Positions 1 through 7,016 of a stretch of 7,033 nucleotides of DNA are shown one piece after another. Made by a program: the position numbers and the translations under genes. The first letter of the stretch is position 1, and each line of letters starts with the position of its first letter. Under the pieces are notes generated by a model, which saw only the letters and a list, made by a program, of their open reading frames with translations, was not told the origin of the DNA and searched no databases. This DNA comes from an uncultured Acholeplasmataceae bacterium (GTDB taxonomy: Bacteria; Bacillota_I; Bacilli_A; Acholeplasmatales; Acholeplasmataceae), in NCBI GenBank assembly GCA_938041945.1, contig CALISC010000070.1:1-7033 (forward strand). Reading direction: 5' to 3'.

Positions 1-427
1 AACGCTTTATAAGCGTATTATACAACTCTAACTTTTGTTGTATTAAATGGTATTTTGTATTATTTAACATCATAAAGTAATAATTGATGTATATTTTTTG
101 CTTAAAAATAAATATTAACTCACAAAAAAGTCAATAAATAGTTACAAGATACGGCATAAATATGCGATTTTATAGATTTTTATACAGTGGATACAGTTGA
201 AAATTATTTAATCTAATTTAGAATTTATTGCTATTGTTACTCTACTTAACTTTAAAATATAAAGTGAAGTAGAGTAATTTAAACAGGTATAGAAATATGT
301 GCAAATATAAATCAGTAAAGATTAATTTAATAAATTTATAATGTTTTTAAGAGAGTTGGTTAAACTAATTTGTTGATTACTAAATGCAAAAAACTAAGAA
401 ATGTAATGCCTTCATGACAAAAATATT
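1..427. other. AT-rich non-coding region
   Basis: No ORF longer than about 15 codons with a plausible start and ribosome-binding site is present on either strand, and no tRNA or other RNA fold was recognised. It is visibly poorer in G and C than the gene. Besides the hairpin at 237-277 it holds small palindromes at 2-16 (ACGCTT/AAGCGT), 20-43 (ATACAAC/GTTGTAT), 68-90 (ACATCA/TGATGT) and 154-165 (GCATA/TATGC). Several of these may be chance in such sequence. Confidence 0.6.
237..277. repeat. Inverted repeat / hairpin with 11-bp perfect outer arms
   Basis: TTACTCTACTT (237-247) and AAGTAGAGTAA (267-277) are perfect reverse complements. After a one-base mismatch, CTTT (250-253) and AAAG (261-264) extend the stem to 16 pairs of 17 around a loop AAAATAT. 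Only short T or A runs flank it, so it could be a weak bidirectional terminator for a gene left of the window, or an operator-like site. Confidence 0.65.
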
Positions 428-462
428 AAGACCCTCAAGGCTTTTGTTTCCTTAAAGGTCTT
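428..462 (-). terminator. Imperfect intrinsic terminator after the surface protein gene
   Basis: The arms AAGACCCTCAAGG (428-440) and CCTTAAAGGTCTT (450-462) pair at 11 of 13 positions around a 9-base loop. On the minus strand the stem is followed by AATATTTTTG, a moderate U-tract. It lies about 55 bases past the TAG at 517. The plus strand has no T-run after it, so it acts for the minus-strand gene. Confidence 0.7.
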
Positions 463-516
463 GTGGGTTATCTCCTAAAAAGTTTACAGAACAAAGAAAG
501 ATAAAGTGGTCAAGTA

Positions 517-1806
517 CTACCTAATGCAAACTACGATACCAGAAACAAGGTGGACATCACTATAAAGCGAGTAAGCAAATTTAAAAATGATGCGTGCTCG
601 TGGTTTACCGCTAGGATATTGTGTACCAAGCCACCAGTTCCGTTGGTAATCGTGATCGTAGAAAGGCTCCCAAGATACACCCGAACCGAAAGCAGATAAA
701 TCTGTGCCACGATATTGTTTTTCCCAGCCTATGTATTTGGTCAAAACCGCTTTTGCATAATCTGTAGGGTATCGTGTTAATTTGCTGTTTTGATTAGTAC
801 TACCTAATGCAGGTTTAACGCTGAAATCTCCATCGTCATCATATGTAGGCATATAAGTAGTTTCACCAATAACTCTCCCAATTTCACTAACCATTGCTTT
901 AAAAATTGAACGCTCAGGTTTGGCGTTATCAGGATAATCGTTGTACCAAAAGTTAAAAGGAGAAAAATCAATAATATGTTTAGTGAACCAAGTATTTTTC
1001 TTTGGAATTTTTACAAATTCAACATCTTCAAACTTATAGTATGCACCGTTTAATTTTTCATATCTGTTGCCAAGATTGTCTTTGTAGTAATGGCGAGTAA
1101 ACTCTATAGCATAGTTTTGACCTTTTGAATTAAAGTGAAGTTGACGTTTATCTTGCTTATCTTCGAAAATATCGGATGTATTAGTTGCTTTAGTCTGTGG
1201 ATATTTACCGACTAATCTAGTAGGTTCATCTGCATAAACAGTAACTTTATGATTTTGAGTAACTACAAGTTTTTCAATTTCAGTTCTTGGTTTGACACTA
1301 CCATCTAATTCAGTTTTTACAATATTAAGTCCTGCGGCTGTAAACTGACTTTCGTCAATTTCGCCAATTGTAGCGCCATGTCTAATTAGTCTATCGGCAA
1401 TAGTGCTGTTGTGACCTTTAACCTCAAAGGTAATTGTGTATTTCTTTCTTAAGACAGTAATTGTAATTTGATTTTCACTTTCATTTTCACTGACAACAAT
1501 AGAACCTGGATTTTTGTTGACAGTTTGATAAACTGAACTGTCTGGATTTGAGTAATCTACATCATGAGTAGTTCCGACTACTCCAGTTTTATAAACTTTA
1601 TTTGATGTAAAAGTGCCATCTGCATTTTCCAATTGAATGTTGTAAGTGATTTGGCGAGTAGATGCTTGAGTTTTTGCGTAAATATTCATAGTGTCGCCAC
1701 TTGCTATAAAATCAGATTGGGTAGCACCATTGGCTTGTAGAGACCAACCCACAAATTTATAGCCGGTTTTCGGTTCTACTGTTGGCAATTCAATTTTTCT
1801 AGTCAT
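517..1806 (-). CDS. C-terminal fragment: last InlB-like repeats plus DUF6273-like domain, 429 aa
   Basis: An ATG at 1804-1806 gives 429 aa. It has no good Shine-Dalgarno, and the product would start in mid-module (LPTVEPKTGYKFVGWSL). The frame is also open upstream across the A7 run, reading KKIEPETSQVK into this Met, so this is the 3' part of the large gene. Residues 1-46 complete a Flg_new-like module, 52-121 form a MucBP-like strand region, and 122-193 form another repeat. From about residue 199, GKYPQTKA, then AYYKFEDVEFVKI, DFSPFN, RYPTDYAKA, RNWWLGTQYP and the terminal SGIVVCIR follow the layout of DUF6273/C-type-lectin-like domains found at the ends of surface proteins. The Trp usual in the I-E-W-R-V-L motif of that family is Phe here. 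The fragment ends at TAG 517-519, and a terminator-like hairpin follows about 55 bases later. This domain is likely the exposed ligand-binding tip (inference). Confidence 0.75.
   Translation of the reverse strand: MTRKIELPTVEPKTGYKFVGWSLQANGATQSDFIASGDTMNIYAKTQASTRQITYNIQLENADGTFTSNKVYKTGVVGTTHDVDYSNPDSSVYQTVNKNPGSIVVSENESENQITITVLRKKYTITFEVKGHNSTIADRLIRHGATIGEIDESQFTAAGLNIVKTELDGSVKPRTEIEKLVVTQNHKVTVYADEPTRLVGKYPQTKATNTSDIFEDKQDKRQLHFNSKGQNYAIEFTRHYYKDNLGNRYEKLNGAYYKFEDVEFVKIPKKNTWFTKHIIDFSPFNFWYNDYPDNAKPERSIFKAMVSEIGRVIGETTYMPTYDDDGDFSVKPALGSTNQNSKLTRYPTDYAKAVLTKYIGWEKQYRGTDLSAFGSGVSWEPFYDHDYQRNWWLGTQYPSGKPRARIIFKFAYSLYSDVHLVSGIVVCIR
520..1212 (-). other. DUF6273-like / C-type-lectin-like domain
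   Basis: This covers residues 199-429 of the C-terminal fragment. Seen in order: a GKYPQ opening, a GAYYKFE strand, an S-P-F-N motif, an aromatic and Asp-rich middle (TYDDDGDFS), VKPALGS, WW at 391-392, and the terminal hydrophobic strand GIVVCIR. The order and spacing match my recollection of the DUF6273 family. A profile search was not possible here, so the family name is a recognition call. Confidence 0.62.
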
Positions 1807-2125
1807 TTTAACCTGGCTAGTTTCTGGTTCAATTTTTTTGAGTGTTATTGTCTTTAATAAAATTAACAGTTGTTTTTTTCAAACGGTAGTATTGGCGAAC
1901 TTCGGTGTTGTTATTGCCAGGAGTAAGTTGAGATTGTAAAAGATTATCTTGAGTTGGATCTTCTTCGTATAAACTGTTGTTAAGGTTTGCATAAGGCAGA
2001 TAAGCGGCTCCGTTTTCCACCAATTGGTCGGTTTTTAGCTCAGGTATACGGTCAAACTTGCCGTCATTTGTGTGGTCTGGACCTTGTTTTTCTAAGTAGT
2101 GGGCTACAGTATAGTTAACTTTATG

Positions 2126-2608
2126 AATAATTTCTTCAAAATAAGCAACTAAACTAATGTTGCCAGTAACTTTTTGGTTAGCGAAATCAAACGCAGTTTG
2201 CATTGAATAAGTGCCGGCCATATCGGCTTCATTTTGCCAGTGTTTAAATGTATAAGTGCGGCCGTGTTTATCAATAGTAGGTACACCTGGGATATTAGCC
2301 TTGCCTTCATATTTCACTTTTTGAGTTGGTGGATTTTGAGATGCAGTACCTGGGAATTTGTTTTTATAGTTTACTGTGAAGTTCACATCAAACAAACGGC
2401 GCTTGTAGTTGATAGTAAACTCAGTTGAACCATCTGCCGCGATAGTTTTGCTTTCAGCAGGAATTTTTGCGATAAAACCAGCATCATATCCTGGTAACTT
2501 ATCTGCATCAGTTAACGAAACTGTGCTTTCAGTAGTTGCTGGCTTAGTGACGCACTCGGTTCTATCTTGTATATCGTCAACTCCTTCAAAAATATGCTTG
2601 ATTTTATA
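2126..2608 (-). repeat. Dispersed module repeat, copy 2 (about 161 residues)
   Basis: It starts YKIKHIFEGVDD and runs through ADKLPGYDAGFIAKI, FTINYKRRLFDVNFTVNYK and TFKHWQNE. It pairs with the segment at 3377-3835: EGVD, the L-x-x-Y-x-x-G-F stretch and the YKR strand occur in the same order. Confidence 0.65.
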
Positions 2609-3376
2609 GGTAGTTTGACCTGGTTTAAATACCGCAAAAACTTCCGTAGTTGTTCTTTCAATAACTATATTTTCGACCGCTCCGTCTTCGGTTTTAGCCC
2701 AACCAACAAACTCCCAGCCTGGTTTGATGTTAGTGGTAGGTGAGAAGTTAAAGCGAGTTCCTACAACTAAGTTTTGAGCAGGCCAAGTAGGTGCATCTGC
2801 TTTTGCTAAGTCTACTGTTTTAACTCTAGGTACTACGTTAACGTAAACATCTTTTTCTTCAAACTCAGGTTTCAGGGTAATATCTTTGTTATACGCGAGA
2901 GTAGGTACAAACTCTTCGCCAGTCTCTTTGACAACTAAGCGTTTAAAAACATAGTCTTTATACTGAGAAGGTGCTTTTTGTGCTAACTTCATTTTTTCAA
3001 CTAAAGCAGGTTCTAGAGTTTGTGTGTATTTTAGTTTAGTTTGACTAGGAATGTCTTTAATTGAGTCTTGAGTAGCATCGCCTTGTTCAAAGTTAACGGT
3101 GTAATTCTTGACTCTGTAGTTAAGCAACAAGTATTGTTTTTCGTTGGTGTCAGTAACAGTCAGTTCAGTAATTGAACTTGGTGCAAACATACCTTCGTGG
3201 TTAGGATGTGGGTGCGCCGCTAAATAATCCGCCAAAACTTTAGCAATATCTGCGTCAGTAACTTTAGCGGTAGTACTAATTACTCTTGCTTTTTCAATTT
3301 CTAGTTCAACAACTTCAGCAGGAGAGCTGTTCAGAGTTTCAAAGGTTAGTTTCAATTTGACCTTACGAGTATTGTT

Positions 3377-3835
3377 AATCTCTTGCCAAATGGCTTCTAA
3401 CACTAAGTTTTTAGTAACTAAGTGGTTTTTAGTGAAATCAATAATTTCGCCAGTTTCTGGATTTTTCCATCCAAGGAAATTATAAAGAAAGTGCGCGGTT
3501 GGGTCTACTTTAGTAGGATGATCAACGTCTTTTAGAGTTTGCTTAAACTTATAGTCAACTGATTTTTCAGTTGCTCCATTTAACATACCTGTTTTGTAGT
3601 CATACTTAACTGAATATACTTTTCTTTTATATCTTAAAGTAAAGACAGGGTTTTCACCGGGTCTAAGAGTTTGGGTATGCGGGTCTATGATTTCAAGGTC
3701 AAAGCCGATAGAGTATTCTGCTAAACGATCGCCTTCTGAAACCGAGATTACTGAATCTACTAGTGCTGAGTTTTTTCTTTCAATAACTTGATCTGGAGTT
3801 GAATCAACTCCTTCAATTTCGTGTCTAATGGTGTA
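3377..3835 (-). repeat. Dispersed module repeat, copy 1 (about 153 residues)
   Basis: It starts YTIRHEIEGVD and runs through GDRLAEYSIGFDLEI, FTLRYKRKVYSVKYDYK and FLGWKNPE. Its order of landmarks matches the segment at 2126-2608. It joins a MucBP-like strand region to an InlB-like module. Confidence 0.65.
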
Positions 3836-3856
3836 TTCAACACGACCGTATGGTAT

Positions 3857-4660
3857 TTTTTCGTGTTCTATTTCTAAAGTAAGTGGTTTGTCAATTACTT
3901 GATTTAAATAATCAAAAGTAGAGCTATTTTCTGTTTTGAAACACTTAAATTGGTATTTATACAGACCAAAAATTGAGTCGTAGCGGCTAGGATCTACTCC
4001 TAATTTAGAGTTTTTCTTAACTTTAACAACTTCGCTTGACTTTAAAAGTGGGTTTTTAATAGTAACATCTACCAACTCATTTTTGTTTAATTCTTGTTGG
4101 GCTGCAGGATCTGGCTCAAAAACCGGATAAAGTGTGGTGTTTTTATCAATTTTAGTGTCAGCATTAAATGCACCTTTAACTTCGCCGTCTTCGTAATAAG
4201 CCCAGTGTTTAAAACGATAACCTAGTTTAGTGTAGGCAGGCAGTGTACCTTGGAAGTTTGTGTCTTTCTTTTGAGTTTGCACGGAAATTAAGCCCATTGT
4301 TTCTGAAAGAAAAGAAACTTTGACAGTATCTGGTCCAAAGTTTTGCGAACCGCTTGGGTCCTCCGGATTTGGAACATCGTTATTTGCAAAATACTTATAC
4401 AAAGCAAAAACATTTATCTGCTTAGTCGCAGGATCTACTGTTTTGGTTAGTTTAAACTGAGTAGTCAAGTCAGGCAAATACCAACCCTTAAATTGATAGC
4501 GACCGTGTACTTGCACAAAGTCTGCTGGACTTTGTTTTAAGGCTTGTTTTATTTTATCAAAGTCAGGCGCGTAAATTTCTCCGTTTTTGTGAGCAATTTT
4601 GCCTTCAAATATAGTTTCGTTTTTAACAGGGTCATAAATTTTGAAGTTAAACTCTTTAAA
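3857..4660 (-). repeat. Tandem protein-level repeat, copy B (268 residues)
   Basis: It begins FKEFNFKIYD and ends LEIEHEK. Matching landmarks with copy A are PNPEDPS against PDPENPT, VKVSFLSETMGLIS against AKVSFLSDTFNLLS, HWAYYEDGEVKG against YWAYYVDGKVEG, and NTTLYPVFEPD against NTTLYPVFEKD. Copy boundaries lie 819 bp (273 codons) apart at both ends. This copy has no stop; GCC (Ala) stands where copy A has TAA. Confidence 0.8.
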
Positions 4661-4675
4661 CTCAGAGTTTGGACG

Positions 4676-5479
4676 TTTTTCGTGTTTTACAGTCAATTCA
4701 AGGTCTTCGCTAATTTTAGTAGTTAAATGATTAAAGTCTCGTCCATCTTTGTAGGTAAACTTAGCAAAATCATATCTAAATTTACCTAAATTGTTGTTAT
4801 ATCTAGTAGTGTCAAGGCCAAGTAAACTGTCTTTTTCAACATGAAAAATCTCAGTTACTTGCAGAAGTTCATTGTAAATCTTGACAGTATAGGTCTCTGC
4901 GTGTTTAAGATCTGCTTTTGGATCTTTTTCAAAAACAGGATAAAGCGTGGTGTTTTTATAAATTTTGTGAGTTTCTTTAAACTCACCTTCTACTTTACCG
5001 TCTACGTAGTAAGCCCAGTATTTAAAGCAGTAGCCGGGCTTAGTAACTTAAGGCAAGGTTCCTGAAAATACTTCTCCTTTTCTCATAACCTGCATAGAAA
5101 GTAGATTAAAAGTATCTGAAAGAAAAGAAACTTTAGCACTTCTTGAATCAAGTTCTGTAGTTTGGTTAGTTGGGTTTTCAGGATCTGGGATTAAGTTGTT
5201 AGCAAGGTAGTTATAAACTGCGTAGACATTTAAGTTATTTAAATTAGTTGGAACTAAATTATTTAAGTTAAACGGCGTGTTTTTATCTGAATTAATATAC
5301 CAGTTGTCAAATGTGTATTTGCCGTATTTTGTGTCAAAATCGCCAGGTTTGCGATTTAAGACTCTAGAAATTTCTAGTTTATCTACACTTTGAATTTTGC
5401 CGTCTCTTAAAGTTAAAGTTTTTTCAAATAGTGTTTTGTTTTGAATAGTGTCGTAAACTTTGAACTGGACTTTTCTTTC
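4676..5479 (-). repeat. Tandem protein-level repeat, copy A (268 residues)
   Basis: It contains three consecutive modules, beginning ERKVQFKVYD and ending TVKHEK, and carries the TAA at 5048-5050 internally. It matches copy B at 3857-4660 from end to end with the same total length and small compensating indels. Nucleotide similarity is still visible: a 20-base stretch at 5115-5134 is identical to 4302-4321. Confidence 0.8.
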
Positions 5480-6562
5480 AATTGTTGGGAACTTATATGA
5501 CTTCATGTGAGCCTTTAAAATTAAATCACCACTAACTGGTTGATTAAAGTCATATTTAACTCCAGTGTCTTTATTAGTTACAGGGTCTACTATAGTCCAG
5601 TAATCTAAAGCCTCAAAACTACCATCTTCTAATTTACGGGTCAAAATTGAAGAAAGCGAATAGTTAGGGTTTAATTTGCTGCCGTGTTTAACATAAGTTG
5701 GAAATAAAGGATTTGCGTCACTTGGTGTAATAAAAGTAACCTTATGTTCAATTGAGTTGATGTCAGGTTTTAAAGATTTTTTGGATTTTAAGTAAAGTGT
5801 AATGTTTTTAGTAATCTTATTATTAGCATCAGAAAAATCAAAAGGTTTGGTTAACGCTTCGTCTAAATACCAGCCGATAAACTCATAGCCTGGCTTGTTG
5901 TATTTATAGTTGTTTGCAGGGAAGTCCTTTTTAACGATATCAAAATAAACTCGGTTAGCACCATCAAAATAAGAAACCGCGAAATATCCTTTCTTGTTTA
6001 ATTCTTTTAAATCATTGTTGTAAATCTCGTGTTTATATCTTGCGGTTAGTTTTAAACTATATTTAATGTTTGCAGGTATAGTAAAAGTAGCACCTGGCTC
6101 TAAATCAACGCGGTTGCCGTCTTGTTCTAAATAATACCAACCTAAAAATTCCTTGATATAAAAAGGAGCAGTATTTAAAGGAATTTCAATATTTTCGGTT
6201 TTTGGGTCAAGTAGGCTAAAAGTTTTATTTGCCTTATCAACGTGTTTAATAATTTGAGTTTTCTTGGCGTTTTCTTTAAAAATACCTTCATAGACAAAAT
6301 CATAAATTAAAGATAATTTATCATCGTTTTTCGCAAGGAAAGCACGTCCTCGTGCTTTTTCTTTTGAAAAAACTTCTTCAACTAAAATAGGTTGTTCATC
6401 TGCTATACCTTTTTTGTTAAAAGCAAAGTATTGAGGGTAAGCAGAAAGTTCAGAAAATACATCTTTGTATTTTTCATCTCTTAGTTTTGCGTATGGCAAA
6501 ACTATAGGTTTTCGTGGTGCTTCGTTTTCTTTAACACCTGGAAAAAAGACACGAAGGAAATT
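5048..6562 (-). pseudogene. Second fragment: InlB/Flg_new-like repeat region between the two in-frame TAA codons
   Basis: These 504 open codons are in the same frame as the N-terminal fragment. The first possible start is a TTG at 6497-6499 (483 aa) with no Shine-Dalgarno, and 21 sensible codons precede it, so I see no independent initiation. After an unassigned stretch of about 100 residues come at least five beta modules. Their core Trp motifs include KEFLGWYYL, KPGYEFIGWYLDE, EALDYWTIVD and KYTFDNWYIN. The typical spacing to a following strand (LYLKS, LKAHM, VYAVYNYL) fits the InlB B-repeat/Flg_new fold used in stalks and adhesins of Gram-positive bacteria. The last module is cut by TAA right after GTLP, exactly where the homologous module at 4235-4246 reads GTLP-Ala-Tyr-Thr-Lys. 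The part from about 5479 downward is the first copy of a tandem duplication. An extracellular stalk is the likely role (inference from family). Confidence 0.7.
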
Positions 6563-6961
6563 TTAGTAGTCTACAACAACTTCGGTTTTAAAAGTAACAC
6601 CTAGCCAGTTTTTAGTGTAAATACTAAAAACAGTGCTGTCGTATTCTTGGTCTGTAAAGTCTAGGGCTAAGTATTTTTTCAGTTCTGCTTTGATGTCTAT
6701 GATTTTACCCATGCGTCCAGTTTCAAACCACTCTTTTTTAACAGGAATGAAAGTGGTTTTAGAAACATCAATAGTCTCTGGAACAACAAATCTGATTTTA
6801 CCCTTGCTGATGTGAGTGGCATCGTGTTGACTAAAACCAGATGAACTTGAGAAATTGATAGAAGGTTTGGTAAAAAGTAAAATTAAAAATACAGTTAAAA
6901 AAACCAATGAAAATACTAAAATTAGTGTTACTAATTTCAGGCTATACTTATTTTTTAGCAT
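6563..6961 (-). CDS. N-terminal fragment: membrane-anchored surface protein, 132 aa up to the first TAA
   Basis: The start is ATG at 6959-6961. A GTG two codons upstream (6965-6967) lies inside the GAGGTG ribosome-binding site and cannot be the real start. The protein opens with a basic stretch (MLKNKYSLK) followed by about 22 hydrophobic residues rich in Leu, Val and Phe. This is a signal anchor or uncleaved signal peptide; no Cys lipobox follows. A short Ser-rich linker (SSSSGF) leads to a soluble, beta-rich region containing KGKIRFVVP and ending VTFKTEVVVDY before TAA at 6563-6565. That ending is a beta strand cut short, not a normal terminus, and the frame continues open past the stop for 504 further codons. 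I do not recognise a named family in the soluble part. If translation really ends here, the product would be a short membrane stub with its C-terminal side outside. Confidence 0.72.
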   Translation of the reverse strand: MLKNKYSLKLVTLILVFSLVFLTVFLILLFTKPSINFSSSSGFSQHDATHISKGKIRFVVPETIDVSKTTFIPVKKEWFETGRMGKIIDIKAELKKYLALDFTDQEYDSTVFSIYTKNWLGVTFKTEVVVDY

Positions 6962-6964
6962 ACG

Positions 6965-6970
6965 CACCTC
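6965..6970 (-). promoter_or_regulatory. Shine-Dalgarno GAGGTG that sets the ATG start at 6961
   Basis: On the minus strand GAGGTG is followed by CGT and then ATG, leaving 5 bases between GAGG and the start codon. It is fully complementary to the CACCTC of the 16S anti-SD. It overlaps the upstream GTG, ruling that out as the start. Confidence 0.85.
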
Positions 6971-6991
6971 AAATATAAATATTACATATAT

Positions 6992-6997
6992 ATTATA
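6992..6997 (-). promoter_or_regulatory. Probable -10 box (TATAAT)
   Basis: On the minus strand there is a perfect TATAAT about 30 bases before the ATG, giving a short leader of about 25 bases. No convincing -35 lies 16-18 bases upstream. The region is so AT-rich that the box alone is only moderate evidence. Confidence 0.5.
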
Positions 6998-7016
6998 TAG
7001 AGAGCGGTATAGAAAA

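Larger units (their letters stand above)
1829..5047 (-). pseudogene. Third fragment: main InlB/Flg_new-like repeat array, 1,072 open codons
   Basis: The frame is open directly from the TAA at 5048-5050 to TGA at 1829-1831. The first start codon is a TTG at 4694-4696 (955 aa) that lies inside a module and has no ribosome-binding site, so the upstream 117 codons belong to the same protein. They translate sensibly (KPGYCFKYWAYY, then NTTLYPVFEKD). The modules carry motifs such as YQFKGWYLPD, LGYRFKHWAYY, LYNFLGWKNP, KPGWEFVGWAK and TYTFKHWQNE. They alternate with MucBP-like strands: YTIRHEIEGVD, YKIKHIFEGVDD and NYTVAHYLEK. Two internal duplications are visible, one tandem (819-bp period) and one dispersed. 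The end, TTVNFIKDNNTQKN, is the first strand of a module whose second half is found in the next fragment in another frame. The region has no Cys-rich, catalytic or sorting motif. It would serve as an extracellular stalk or ligand-binding array. Confidence 0.72.
517..6961 (-). pseudogene. Interrupted giant surface protein gene: N-terminal anchor, InlB/Flg_new-like repeats, DUF6273-like C-terminal domain
   Basis: I read the four minus-strand fragments as one gene of about 2,147 codons. The first three share one frame and are separated only by TAA at 6563-6565 and TAA at 5048-5050. The fourth is reached by a one-base shift at an A7 run (1833-1839). Only the 6961 start has a proper Shine-Dalgarno and -10 box, and only the 517 end is followed by a terminator-like hairpin. 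Domains in order: membrane anchor (about residues 9-31), an N-terminal region, a long array of beta-repeat modules (about 240-1890) with the recurring pattern hydrophobic strand, Gly-Tyr-x-Phe-x-x-Trp, then a Leu/Val-Tyr-rich strand, and a DUF6273-like domain (about 1917-2147). No LPXTG sorting signal and no lipobox Cys are present, so attachment would be through the N-terminal anchor. The likely role is adhesion or ligand binding outside the cell (inference). Alternatives are phase variation, recoding or sequence error. Confidence 0.75.

Noticed and set aside
297..341. Small plus-strand ORF of 14 codons starting ATGTGCAAATAT
   Set aside because: It is too short, has no clear ribosome-binding site and no recognisable sequence, and is expected by chance in AT-rich DNA.
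517..640. The C-terminal lectin-like region as the variable region of a diversity-generating retroelement
   Set aside because: No template repeat, reverse transcriptase or accessory gene is in the window, and the only repeat found (16 bases) is too short. It can be tested by looking for a template copy elsewhere.
1829..1831. TGA as tryptophan (mycoplasma code) extending the third fragment
   Set aside because: Reading through TGA meets TAG four codons later, and the tryptophans in the motifs I checked use TGG. The frame change explains the continuation better.
2234..2609. Plus-strand ORFs of about 60 residues inside the repeat array (also 4544-4726, 4841-5065 and 6633-6815)
   Set aside because: They lie opposite a strongly supported minus-strand coding frame and have no ribosome-binding site or recognisable domain. 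They are antisense shadows.
5048..6565. TAA read as a sense codon by a variant genetic code
   Set aside because: No known bacterial code reassigns UAA. It would not explain the frame change at 1833-1839, and in the duplicated module the aligned codon is Ala, with no consistent amino acid implied.
6965..6967. GTG as the start of the N-terminal fragment
   Set aside because: It is part of the GAGGTG ribosome-binding site, and the ATG at 6961 is correctly spaced from that site.
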